From Pleurostoma richardsiae (lineage: Eukaryota > Ascomycota > Sordariomycetes > Calosphaeriales > Pleurostomataceae), in NCBI GenBank assembly GCA_030052745.1, contig JANBVO010000015.1, positions 372,001 through 436,000 of the forward strand: a stretch of DNA of 64,000 nucleotides, in the 5' to 3' direction. Of the stretch, positions 35,682 to 46,646 are shown in pieces (positions within the stretch are counted from its first letter, which is position 1; each line of letters starts with the position of its first letter). The notes beneath the pieces were generated by a model. The model did not search any database. It worked only from the letters and a program-made list of their open reading frames with translations, and had not been told where the DNA came from. A program made the position numbers and the translations under genes.

Positions 35682-38600
35682 ATGGCCTCCAAAAGTCAGG
35701 TTATCCCAGAAGAGGAGTGGGCAGCCCATAAAGAGACTATAAGACGTCTCTATGCGCAAAACACTCTTACTGTTGTCATGAAAATAATGGAAGAGCAGCA
35801 TGAGTTCTTTGCGACGTAAGCGGATTTGAACGCAACCACGCTCCACTGTTCTAACTGATCTCTAGCAAGTCACAATACGAAGCCAAACTCAGATATTGGG
35901 ATATGCGGAAAAATCTGAAGCGGAAAGATTGGCAGAGGATCCTTAAGGAACAAGAGGACACGCATTCCCAAGGCGTAATGACTTCCTCTGGCCTCAGGAA
36001 AACAGACGCTAGCATCGCGAGGGCTCGGCGGTGGGCCATCCCTGATTCAGGATCTAGTCAAGAAAACGAGGCTCTGGTATCGGCACAGCCGAGTGCTGCA
36101 CTTGACCGCCCTGTCGATAGTGAATCGCAGGAGGTCGGAAATCGATGGCTGCATCGTCTACCCCCACAGTCATCATCCCCTGATGAGATCCCACATGGGA
36201 AGAGCCTATCAAGAATCATGTTTTCTACTACAGATGGACTTGATTCGCACGTAACTCTGTCCAGTTCCGGTACGCATTCCTTGCGAGGGCCGACTGACCA
36301 GCCTTTCTCTTGCATCAGCTTCGGCCAGGGTGGGGATTGGCAGAGTTCTGTGCTGCTACCACCTTGTCATCCGTCATCCAATAACATGGGCCAGTTTCGA
36401 ACCTACAATACATTTTGGCCTTCCTTTGACGTCGCCGGCTTCCCATTCGGCCTTGGAATCAATCCGACAGGAGGTAACGTGTTCCAACCTGGATCGGCAC
36501 CTTCGTCTACAGACTCTGCCCTCTTCAATGGTACTCACATCTCCATTCATAACGGCGGGTATTGTGAACGTATGGAACAGATCCAGGGGGGGAGTGGTGG
36601 GCTCGCACCCCCTACCACCTCGGTTCCCGGCGATTGTTTCAATCATGTGCTTGCCGTCCAACAGCCATGCTGGCAAAGCGGCAGCCTCGATAGAATCAGC
36701 GGCCCACAGCCTCTTCTACAAAGCAACAATTTCCCCCTCTTGAGCTCAGACACAATTTCCGGCGCGGAGAACTGGCTGAAAGACTTGCCATTCGCGATGT
36801 TTGAAGGTTATCTTCGTTGCTATGGCATTAGTCTGACTGGCGATAACTCTTCTATCCAAGATTGGTCTGGTACTTCCGTGTCTGTTTGCCTCGCCTCCCA
36901 GTCCCTTCTCCAACGAGCCTCTGGCACTCACAATGGCGCTCGGAGACTTGGGAGCCTCCTGCCAGAGGAGACTCCAACGGCTATGCAAAACCCACCCAAC
37001 ACTAACTTGGTAAAGCTCTTGCTCTACTCATTGCTCAACGGCTTTGCTGGTTTCACCCTTGTTCCAATGAAGGACATTCTTGATTTCCTGGGCAGCGTCG
37101 GTATCATGGGATCGTCCTTGATCGGAATTCTCAAAGAGACACCCACACATGCCTCAAAGACAGTCTTGGACAATATATTTCGTGCCGCCGTTGAGGCGGT
37201 GGATTTGCGCGTCATTACGCCTTTACTTCAACTTAAGTTAGTCGATGTCAATAACTCGGTCTGCTTCTACAAGGGGCAGAGATATACCCCAGTAGAGCTC
37301 GCAGCGAGACTTCAGGCCCTGGAGCTAATTCGAATCCTTGTCAAATTTGGGGCCGACATCAATAAGTCGTATATGATTGACGCCAGAGGCAAAATGCTGG
37401 GAGGAGCGCTCGCACAACTACTATGGGCCTACCCAAAGGGCGATCGAGTTCTATCAACAGCAGACTTAATTGACAGCGTTGATCTTCTTCTAATGAAAGG
37501 CTCAAGAGTCAGCATGAGCCTCCTCGGTCGTGTAACGCGAGCCAGCCGCAGACCGAAGGAAGTCGTTTGTCGCCTTGCTCGAAACATCGCGTCAGCGGAC
37601 CATGAAGCTTTCGTCGAACGCAATAGCCGGTACATCTGGGGAAATATCCCTATGCTCTCAATCGCGGCACCATGGGACGACGATGTCGCTGCAGCTATAT
37701 TTCGCAATATGATTGAAGCATGTGAGAGAGCAGGGTGTGAAAGTTGTTCGAAAAGCCCAGCGGAACGTTTCGAGGACGCCGCCGTCGAGGCCGCAAGAAA
37801 AGGCAACCTGAGACTCGTCCAACTGTTAATCCACTATGTATCTTTCCGAGATATGATTTTGTCAGCAGCAATCATATCAGACAGAGAGGATCTTATTACA
37901 TACGTTCTTTCCTGTCAGCCTGAGCTTGACCCCCCTGCTCGCCGCTCATATTTCAGGATACATGAGTTGACGATCACGACCCCCCTTGCCGAGGCTGTGA
38001 GAGCTAGAAACACGAATATGATCACACGATTGGAGATGGCTGGGGCTCGTCGAAATCTCGCCAGTGGAAGTCGCTTTGAGCCCTTGGTCGCCGCCGCTGC
38101 TGCAGCAGGAAACATGGTCATTTTGGAGTCCATGATTGAGTTAGCCTCTATCTCATGGGACAAATACCCAATTCGATCAGGTGCCATGCTGAGTGCACTG
38201 AAAGAGGGTCATAGTCAAATTGCAACGCTGTTGCTTACAGTTGGTGCAACCACAAGCAATGGTCTCTTCAGCGACGAATGGCTGCTATTCCAGGCTGTTC
38301 GGAGTCGAGATACAACTCTTGTTCGCGCCGTCCTGGAGGCTGATATTTCCTGCCCAGCGGGACACGGTTCTCTTGGGGAAGCAATTCAATGGTTTAAACC
38401 CTCGATTATCTCGGATTTATTATTCACATTTCCTGACACACTAGTTAGCGGCGATTCACTTAACCTCCTGTGCATACGCTGCATGGAAACAGGACGTGTG
38501 GAGTATTTCAGAACATTCTTGGAAGCCTTACACCGACGGGATGAGCTTGACCTGAATCGATGTCTTCAAAGCGCGGTCGAAATGAGCCATGAGTCGATGG

Positions 38601-39553
38601 TGCAGTTGCTTCTTCAAGTTGGTGCGGATCCTTTTCAAAACCATATGCTAGTGGCCGCAGTAATGAATCATCCAGAGATGATACCGCTTCTGCTTCCAGA
38701 GGAGCAGCGACCACGAGTCCTCAAAACCATCGGAGCGAAAATCCTAAGACCCATCATTGTTGATAACCCCGAGAATACAGGAGTCTTGAATAACGTCCTT
38801 CAGATGGGCGTAGTCAACTTGAGTACGCCCGAGCCAGTCGAGAACGAACAAGTCCCGGGTGCACTGTTCACTCCACTTGGGCTAGCCATCGGTGGCGCTC
38901 CTGAGGTTCATCTCGGAATCGTCGAGACTCTCCTTCGAGCCGGATCTAGCCCCGATGAAATTGCGAGATTTCCTCCGCAATATGTGACAAGAATTGGCGA
39001 GACTGCGCTCATGGTTGCCATCGAGAAGGGACGAGAAGACCTCGTGCAGTTGCTGTTAACCTATGGTGCGAACGTCAATAGAGAGACGTATCTGTGTATT
39101 AAAAGAACACCACTTCAACACGCTGCGGAGCTAGGTGATCTCGGCATGGTTCGTCTCCTGCTTAGAAACGGAGCAGACGCCAATGGCAAGCCAGCCACCC
39201 GCAGTGGTGGAACAGCTCTGCAATTTGCGGCTATCTCCGGAAATTGCAATATCGCGGCAGAGCTCTTGAATCATGAGGCTCGGCTAGATGCACTGCCCTC
39301 GAGAGTCAACGGAAGGTGGCCTCTTGAGGGAGCAGCGGAACATGGTCGCCTTGACATGATCCAGTTCCTATGGAGGGCCAAGGGTCTGTCGTGCAAAGAC
39401 GCTGGTTTCGAAGAGCGGCACTGTCTTCGAGCAATGAGGTTTGCACGCGAGAACGGGCATATCGGCTGCGGGGACTTGATTGCGGAGCTGTCGGGGATTG
39501 CTGCTGAGAGGCTTGATGGAGATGACTACGGTGCCAAATGGCTGGCTTACTAG
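35682..39553 (+). CDS. Clr5-domain ankyrin-repeat protein
   Basis: This is a 1273-residue intracellular protein. A short exon 1 (35682-35815) and a long exon 2 (35866-39553) are joined by a 50-nt intron. The join gives an N-terminal Clr5 domain: IPEEEWAAHKETIRRLYAQN..VVMKIMEEQHEFFATKSQYEAKLRYWDMRKNLK (about residues 8-62), which is missed if the gene is read from the next ATG at 35903. A Ser/Pro/Asn-rich, low-complexity linker of some 350 residues follows. Degenerate ankyrin repeats begin at about residue 460, and the clearest copies lie at the C-terminus (about 1085-1215): GETALMVAIEKGREDLVQLLLTYGANVN, TPLQHAAELGDLGMVRLLLRNGADAN, TALQFAAISGNCNIAAELL. Clr5-ankyrin proteins are a large, expanded group in filamentous ascomycetes. 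Clr5 is named after a fission yeast silencing factor, so a nuclear or regulatory scaffold role is plausible, but unproven. Confidence 0.92.
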
Positions 39554-40722
39554 ATCTTTTTTTCCTCTCAACCACTTTGTGATGTTATTTAATATCGACC
39601 TAGTTATCTTCCCACGAGGGCTCGCTTATTGTCTATATGTACTCTTTATTCCTCCGCTCTAGGCCTGTTCTATTAAATGTCTGCTCACTTTCTATCTTTT
39701 GCCACCTTCCACCTGCATCAGGCTGCCCGCTGCAATTTCCACCAGTTGACAGCATACTGCTCTTTAATATACCTAAACCAGCATTCCACGCGCACCAGAA
39801 AGTACTGCTGAGTTCCATGACAGACGCAGGACATACGGAACGCCGTGCGGCACTGCTACCTGATATTTTGAAAGACTCGGTCGAGCTAACCGGGCCATTG
39901 TTGACGAGGTCGATACAACGGTTGCCCCTTGTAGCGGCTATGGAGTGTGCGGCACCACCGTCGAGTGCAACGCAGTCGTCTCAGATGAGATGCTCCATCC
40001 ACTTGGTCGTCTGAAGAAGGTACGCATCGATGCCGGGCAGCGTGTTAACAAAATGCTGTAGCAAAGGGTGTCAGAGGGGATCGCATCCCATGGAGAACCT
40101 TACTGGCAGTCACCATCAGTGTTATGCAGGCGCCGGATTTGCGGACTACCGGCCCGCACTCGATTAGCTGTATCTGGACATTCCACAGCCAAGACAGGGC
40201 GTCTGCAGCGAAGACCCCTACCGGATCGCCGCTTAAGATGGCGATCCGGAGCTTCCGCATCGTCGGCAATGAGGACTGTGCGCTCGCCATGCCTATAACC
40301 TAAAGCCACTCGAGTATATCCTCAAGGAGCGGTGCCCGGCGAGGACACCTTAAATGGTTTTCTCCATATATTGGACACTGAATTTCGGGTCAGCTAGGCC
40401 CAACGTGACAAGGTGAACGTCTAGATGTGCTCAATGACCACTCTGTCGGCCTCCACATAAGGGTTGAGCAACACCAGTCTCTAATACCTCATTGGTAAAT
40501 GGGTCAATGACCGTAGGCTATTCAGGTCAGTGTGGACAGCTTGGAAAGCCAAGTAACAGTCATCGTCTTGTGAGATGCGAATCTCGGATTGTATTCATCA
40601 ACGAGAACCCGCCCAGACAACTAGCGCCATCTTTACCATGGCCTCCGTTCACCCTCGTAGATATCTAACACTCGGCAGTCGAAGTCGCAAGATAGGTGTT
40701 CATAGTACATACCCGTCAGTCT
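39554..40722. other. Intergenic, contains a monooxygenase relic
   Basis: Apart from the FAD-domain fragment at 40045-40290, I find nothing here. The Clr5-ankyrin gene ends on the left and the 2EXR gene on the right, convergently. Confidence 0.55.
40045..40290 (-). pseudogene. N-terminal fragment of a FAD-dependent monooxygenase
   Basis: This 81-codon frame reads like the start of a salicylate-hydroxylase-type FAD monooxygenase: MRKLRIAILSGDPVGVFAADALS at the position of the Rossmann motif, then VQIQLIECGPVVRKSGACITL where relatives have an E/F-E-REIGAGITL element. The glycine motif GxGxxG is degraded (LSGDPVG), the critical glutamate region is altered, and no downstream catalytic domain follows in any frame. 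A full enzyme would need about 400 residues. It is best read as a leftover of a lost gene; a chance resemblance of a short frame cannot be excluded. Confidence 0.45.
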
Positions 40723-41610
40723 TCACCAGCCAGATCGGAATTTAAGGTCCATAATCCTCAGCTCTCCCTTCCCGATTACCATCCACCTCTTGCCTTCCTT
40801 TAGCTCCTGACCCCTTCCCATCGCATACCGCTTATAGTAGTCCGTGCCCGTGCAGTCATCGAGTGAGCACACGCCCCCAACCCATTTATCCGGCGGCATG
40901 CTGTCCTCGAACATGAAGATGACAAGCTGTTCGAGATTCCGGAATATGGTCCGGGAAAACACGCGAAGCATGGCCCCGAAGCCGTAGTGATGCGTCCACC
41001 GCGCGCTGATAGCAAGCCGTTTCAAGCCTTCACCGGTAGGGTCGCGCTGGCGGAAGAAGGATAGTAACGACGATAGCCTGTGAAAATCCGGATCCCCCAG
41101 TATGACAACGGTATCGACGGCGGGACTGATATACAACGCTCGGTACAGGTCAACAATGCTGTCGCCTGCGTGCCCAGCCGGCGCGGCGGTGGCAAGCGGG
41201 AAGCGTACGGTATAATGTCTGAGGGCGATAGCGCGTGCCTCGGCGCAGACGGACAGGGCGGGGGGGTTGGTACAGCGGCTCTGCCACTTCAGCGCGCTGC
41301 CGTACCGGTAGTCGTCGGCGTAGTGTGAGCGCCGGGCGTGCAGCTCGACGACACGCTCTTCGAAGGAGTAGTGCCAGATCATGTAGCGCAGCTCGGCAGG
41401 GAGCAAAGAGAAGAAAGGGAACAATTCGGGCGCCATGGCTGCAGGTTTCATGGCTGGTTCGGGGCTGCTGCCGGAAGGGTCCATACAGCCGCTCGAGGCG
41501 CTAATCGGGGATCTTTGCTCATCGTCGATAACTGGCAGGAGGGAAGGTCGATCCCGGATTATCAGCCGTAACAGCCGGAGGCCTGGCGGAGGATTTATGT
41601 CCTGCAACAT
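40723..41610 (-). CDS. 2EXR-domain protein
   Basis: This is a 295-residue single-exon protein. The 2EXR signature FFSLLPAELRYMIWHYSFEERVVELHAR is at about residues 66-93, preceded by a Pro/Ser-rich N-terminus. It continues with NPPALSVCAEARAIALRHYTVRFPLA and the VDLYRALYISPAVDTVVILGD segment that aligns with the conserved body of this fungal family; the C-terminus contains aromatic-rich helices. An alternative later Met (MKPAAMAPELFPFF, about residue 54) would still include the whole domain. 2EXR proteins are numerous in plant-associated ascomycetes and lack a known biochemical function; their F-box-like LPxELR..IW start has led to suggestions of protein interaction. There is no signal peptide. 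A palindromic CTACCTAGGTAG lies about 235 bp upstream. Confidence 0.88.
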   Translation of the reverse strand: MLQDINPPPGLRLLRLIIRDRPSLLPVIDDEQRSPISASSGCMDPSGSSPEPAMKPAAMAPELFPFFSLLPAELRYMIWHYSFEERVVELHARRSHYADDYRYGSALKWQSRCTNPPALSVCAEARAIALRHYTVRFPLATAAPAGHAGDSIVDLYRALYISPAVDTVVILGDPDFHRLSSLLSFFRQRDPTGEGLKRLAISARWTHHYGFGAMLRVFSRTIFRNLEQLVIFMFEDSMPPDKWVGGVCSLDDCTGTDYYKRYAMGRGQELKEGKRWMVIGKGELRIMDLKFRSGW

Positions 41611-41843
41611 AGCTGCAGGCGGCTGCGGTCTCGTGACCTAAACCTAATCTTAACAAGAGGGAGGGGCGCTGTCGGAGATGAGTCCGAGCCCTCGCGTGAA
41701 TGGATGTCCGGCGAGGGTTACATGCGGGCTTCTATTCTGACGGTGATGACGTCTCTGTGGAGTTCTGCGGTCAGGCAGTTTTATGCGGTCGCAAACACGA
41801 GGGGAAGTGGTAACACAGGGCTTTGAACTTATCGGGTTGATAT

Positions 41844-41855
41844 CTACCTAGGTAG
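41844..41855. promoter_or_regulatory. Palindrome CTACCTAGGTAG, copy 1
   Basis: A perfect 12-bp palindrome about 235 bp upstream of the 2EXR gene start. The same sequence recurs at 44786 and, one base different, at 46810. Confidence 0.5.
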
Positions 41856-44785
41856 CTGGGCCCATTCTTCTGCCTCTGGAGAAGGAGAGGACTGATGAGA
41901 GATAATCATGCGCCAGGATGCTCGACCTTACTGACGTTCGGCGCGATCTAGCGGCCGTTTATATATACCACCTTTATAAGCAGCCCGACCTCATACGTAG
42001 CGTCCTCTCCTCGGTTGATTCCGTGCTGAGAAGAAATCGTATGATCCGGTCATCCGGCTCGTCCACGTCGCCTGGTTAGGTCGCATCGTCCTCGTCGGGC
42101 TCCCTGTTCTCGTGATTCACGTCGATGTCTCCGCGCAGGGTCGTGTTGTCTCAAATGCCCCACTACGCCGTCGATATTATCATCGCGTGGGTCAACTCTA
42201 GGAGTCCTGCCTTGGCTTTTCTATAACCTTACCAGTTCGCTGGTGGCTGCTTGGTGCACGCGAACGATAGATATCGTTGCTGGTCCCCCTTGGCGTCTCT
42301 TGTGCCGAGCTTGCCGCGGTGCCGCTGCCTAAGAGAAAACGAGCTCGTCTATTTGACTGCCATTGCCTGTGTTCATTGAAAGGAATTAGGCATGACTCAT
42401 GGCAAACAGAGTAGCCAAACTTGTTTTTGAAGGAGGCCGGACACCCGTCCACAGTAGCACGGTCAGATCCTGCATCGTGCGGCCGTCGCTCCACATTGGG
42501 TTAGCTATCCGGCATTCTTGCTGAGAACGTAGACGAAGCCTCCCGTGCTCCGCTGCAGCCGTAATTCCCCAACACAAAGAACTTGGTCTTCGACGGTTGC
42601 TCGTTTCGAATCCTCAGGGACTGCCCGGCTTGGCGGATCAAACAAAAGGCAATGCTATGTCTAGACCTAATGCTCGCGCAGCGGCTCGTTCAATATCACA
42701 GTCCGTTTGGAATGTTTGCGCAACGTAATCAATCTGCTTGAAACGGACATGGTGTTGGATTTGTTTGTCCTGGCGCACCAGACAACGGGGAATACACGAA
42801 AAGATGCCGAGGCCAAGTACATCAAAGCAGGCTTTCACGGGACTCCAAGTACTCTCTTGAGGATTTTATATGGAACCAGTGAAAAGCGGTGAAGGTAGCC
42901 CTGTGACCTTTATAGCTCTTCCTATGCTCTTACACCACTGCAGGTCGAAGTGGCCGGGAAAGCCTGTATCATAGCTAGTTACGAGCTAATATATCTCTCT
43001 GACGAAACAGGTTTTTGTCCTTCCTTGGATGTGTCCACGACTACAACCCTGGCAGAGAAGTAGATTTCAACAGCCGCACTCGCCGACTGTGGTTCCTTCC
43101 AAAAATAACGGAGTTTTGCTTTATATGACTTTGAAAGTTTTGTTAAGTCAGTTGCAAGTATTATATAGAGAAACAGAGACTCAGACACCATATGAGGGGG
43201 TCCTGAACTTGACAAAGTGGCTGTTGTATGATTCAGTAGGCTTGTTGGCCCTGAAAGTGATGAAATGAGTGTCCAGTCGGAAGAGGAACTCGTCTCTAAC
43301 CGATACAAACCCCCGGTCTCCCTTTTGGGCTTGAGTCTATGCTATCCAGCATGTAGCATAGCTTCGGGGTAGACTAAGATGATAGTTCAGAAAAGCGAGG
43401 TATATAAGTCCGGCTCTATAGACAAGACAACAAAAAGTGTCCTTCATTGTGCACTGGGTCTGTGACAATTCCGAGCTCAGCAGCCCCTGACATAACCCTG
43501 AAAATCCACCTCCTTTCTGTGACCATTGTGACCTACACCGTACTCACGGGGCCGACCACGCCGCAACCAACACATTCACGCTATCCAGCAACGGGGTATG
43601 CAAATCACTGCTCACGAAGGTATTTCGCTCGGGGGAATAGGGAGAACTATTACGACGGTGAGGCAGCAGGTTCATAACAGTTTGATTGAGCCCAGATCGA
43701 AAGGGCCGGTGACCGTGGACATGCGCATCACGAAGGGGAGCGGTGGGCCTAGGTCGGGCAGCGCTCCATCGCCCTTCGGAATTCTGCATCTGTCGGATGT
43801 CCTAGGCTTTCAACTTTCCCAGAACAGACCAGGAGACTCCGGTGCGTTCCTCTCTCCGCAAGTCCTGGTTACTAACAAGTGCCAGTCCCACCAGCAGCTT
43901 CGGTTCTCCACGTGCTGTGTCGTCGTCGAGCCGGATTTCATCGACTGCGACATCAACCCTTCCAACCTCGGCTTCAACACCACCGGCGTTTTCAACCCCT
44001 TCCCTCCCAGAATCACTAAATACGTCGTCGAGGCCGGGATATGATATTTATGTAGTAATCCCAGCATCAGAAGACTAGACGTCAAGCGGTACTTCTTCGG
44101 CATCTGATACAGATCTTGCTTTGCGAAGAAAGAGAAGAAGGCTGTGGAGTTGGATCCGGCCTCGACTGCCGCTGCGTGTATGATGTTTCTCACGGACTAC
44201 GAGATTAAGGCGAAGCAGGCCCCGGCTATAATCGCCGCTGCTGGTGAGACTTTCCGTCTCTATATGGCTTCCGGAAGCGCTGACATCTACCAATCGTGAC
44301 CATACAGAACTAGACTTTCTGATGTCGCTAAGAAGAAGACTTGAGGTAAAAACAGCATTGCGGGCCATGAACGGGCCCGCCACGTTGACACTCTACTCGG
44401 GCGTCCACCGGCTTCCGCGTGAAGGGCAGGATATGAGAGTCGCAGGACTGATTCAGGAAAAACCCTGCCTTTTATGAAGCTCTCAGGATGGTTTGACTAC
44501 TGCCTGTAGCTCGTCATTGAGGTCTGCTGTCTGCTGTTTCTAGACAGCTTGATAAGAGAATGTCGTAGACCTTAGAGAGCTCGGCACGACGAGTATTGTG
44601 TCATCCATGGCGGAAGCGTCGAATTCGGGGAATTGGATGGGAGTTAGCAAGCAAGAGATACCCGAGGAGCGAAATTGTGTCGGGGTCACACCGGAAGTTT
44701 TTCACTAGGAGCATTGGCGAGCGACTCCGTTGAGCAACCCTTTCATCCTGTCGCGGGCCGGCTGGGAGACGGCGTCACGAAGTGT

Positions 44786-44797
44786 CTACCTAGGTAG
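44786..44797. promoter_or_regulatory. Palindrome CTACCTAGGTAG, copy 2
   Basis: A perfect match to copy 1, located just past the 3' end of the coiled-coil gene in a region without other features. Confidence 0.45.
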
Positions 44798-44932
44798 CCG
44801 CAGGGGAAAAGCCAGATATTTATCAGCCAAGAGCGGGAAAATGATATTATTACTACTGTGCAGGGTATCTAGTGCTAGTCATGCCAGGAACAAAGGCGCC
44901 GCGCGATGCAAGCATTACTACATATCCATTAC

Positions 44933-46646
44933 TCACTCCGCAGGAGCAGCCGCGGCAGCCTCCGCGGTCTCCGCGGTCTCCTTGGCCTCGCCGGCGCTGG
45001 CCGCAGCGGACTCGAGCTTCGCCTGCAGCTCCGACACCTTCGCCTCGAGGGTCTGCACCGAGGCCTTGGCGGCCTGAGCCTCCTCCTTAGCCACTTTGGC
45101 CTCTCCCTCCAGAGAACCAGCCTTGGTCTGCGCCTCATCTCGAGCCGCCTCGAGGGCAGAGACCTTGGCGGTCAGGTCGGCCTCCTTGGCCTCCAGCTCG
45201 GTCACCTTCGCCTGGAGTTCGGTGGTCTTGGCCGACGCTGAGTCGCTCGCCTTCTTCGTCTCTGCGTGCGCGCTGACCTCCTTCTCTAGGGCTCCCTTTG
45301 TCTCGGCGTGGGCAGCCTTCTCGGTATCAGCAAGGCTCTTCGCCTCAGCGTGAGCGGCCTGCTCCTGCTCGAGGGTCTTCTTGGTCTGGGCGTGGGCGGC
45401 CTGCTCTGCCTCAAGGGACTTCTTGGCGTCGGCGAGGGCAGCCTCTGCGGCCGAGAGGGCCGTCTTTGCCTCGCCGTGGGCCGCCTTCTCGCTCTCCAGG
45501 GCGCCCTTCGCTTCACCGTGTGCCTTCTTCTCGGCCTCGAGAGCCTCCTTCGTCTCAGCATGCGTCTTCTTCTCGGCCTCCAGGGTATCCTTAATCTCGG
45601 CGTGCGCCTTCTTCTCGGCCTCAAGCGCTGCAGCGGCAGCGGTAACCTCCTCGGCCTTGCTCGAGAGCTCGGCCTGGACCTTGGCGATCTCCGCGTCCTT
45701 CTCCTTCAGGCTCGCCTCTGCGGTCTTGACCTTGCCGCTCATCTCCTTGACCTCCGCAGCCTGCTTCTCGGCCTGGGCGGTTGCTTCCGCAGCATCGGCC
45801 GCAGCGGACTTCTTCTGGGCCTCGAGCTCCTCCTTGAGCTTGTTGGACTCGGCCTTCGCGGCGGCGACCTCCTCCTGCAGACCGGCAGACTGAGTCTTGA
45901 GGGACGCAGCCTCAGCCTTGGCGTCGTCGAGGGATTTGGCGGCCTGGCTTGCAGCCTCGGCGTGCTGGGCGGCAGCAGCATCAGCGTCCTTCTTGGCCTT
46001 GTCGAGGTCGGCCGTCAGGGCCGCGATCTGCTCCTTCAGCTTGGTCTCCGTCGACGAAGCCTCCTCCTTGAGGTGCGTGGCCTCGGCACGGGTCGTCTCG
46101 AGGTCGGACTGGGCGCTCGCGAGCTCGGCGGAGACGGATGTGATCTTGGCCTCGAGCTCGGCCTGCAGCTGTGCCTTGGACGCGTTCAGCTCGTCGATGG
46201 CCTTGGCGTGCTCGGCCCGGAGGGTGGCGATGGTGCTCTCTGCGGCTTCGTGCTTGGTGACTGCGGCAGACAGGTCGGCCTTGAGGCGCTCAGCCTCGGC
46301 ACTGGCGGCATCCTGCAAAAAGCGGCATCAGGATCGTAATCACGCAGGGAAAACAAAACAAACAGCTTCGAGGCAGTGCAGTGAGACTCACCAGCTTGGC
46401 CTGGAGCTCGGCCTGGGCGGTCTCCTTGTCCTTGTGGGCGGCGGTGATCTGCAGCTCGAGGGCGGCTTTCTCCTTCTCCAGGGCGTCGCTCCTGCTGGCG
46501 GACTCGTCTGCGCGCTTCTGCAGGGCCTTGATCTCGGCGTCGCGGGCGGTCAGCTGCTCGCCCTCGGAGGAGAGCTGCTTCTCGAGCTCGGCGACCTTGG
46601 TGCGGAGCTCGTCGGCCTCGCTGGGGCGGGAAGAGAACCAGCCCAT
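44933..46646 (-). CDS. Long coiled-coil protein with 14-residue repeats
   Basis: This is a 544-residue protein. Exon 1 is 46392-46646 and exon 2 is 44933-46312; the 79-nt intron (GTGAGT..TTGCAG) joins AELQAKL to DAASAEAERLK in phase 0. Apart from the first ten residues (MGWFSSRPSE) the whole chain is an Ala/Glu/Lys-rich heptad coiled coil with no proline until the AAAAPAE tail. Residues about 318-443 are nine consecutive 14-residue units of the type EKKAHAETKEALEA. There is no presequence or membrane span. MGxxxS at the start fits an N-myristoylation pattern only loosely, because Trp3 is unfavourable. It probably forms a long rod or scaffold; function unknown. A long open frame on the other strand is a shadow of the Ala/Glu codon bias. 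Confidence 0.88.
45239..45616 (-). repeat. Nine in-register 42-bp coding repeats
   Basis: Within the coiled-coil gene, nine units of exactly 14 codons follow each other without indels. Consensus: EKKAHAETKEALEA, with His at position 5 in eight of nine units and Lys at position 9 in all. Fourteen residues are two heptads, so the repeat keeps the coiled-coil register. Confidence 0.85.

Larger units (their letters stand above)
41611..44932. other. Large intergenic region without a supported gene
   Basis: About 3.3 kb. A region at 43598-44480 has biased frames (FAKKEKKAVELDPASTAAAC, AIIAAAGETFRLYMASGSAD; TELDFLMSLRRRLEV), but they do not join into one protein with normal splice sites and I do not recognise a domain. 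Two copies of CTACCTAGGTAG are at 41844 and 44786. I see nothing else. Confidence 0.5.

Noticed and set aside
42540-42625. tRNA-like B-box (TTTCGAATCC)
   Set aside because: No matching A-box, acceptor stem or anticodon arm could be folded around it.
43598-44480. Biased open frames between the 2EXR and coiled-coil genes
   Set aside because: The segments do not join through acceptable introns and I recognise no domain; kept only as a remark on the intergenic region.
45308-46339. 343-codon Leu/Gly-rich plus-strand frame resembling a membrane protein
   Set aside because: Mirror of the Ala/Glu/Lys coiled-coil gene; the hydrophobic look arises from reading GAG/AAG codons backwards.
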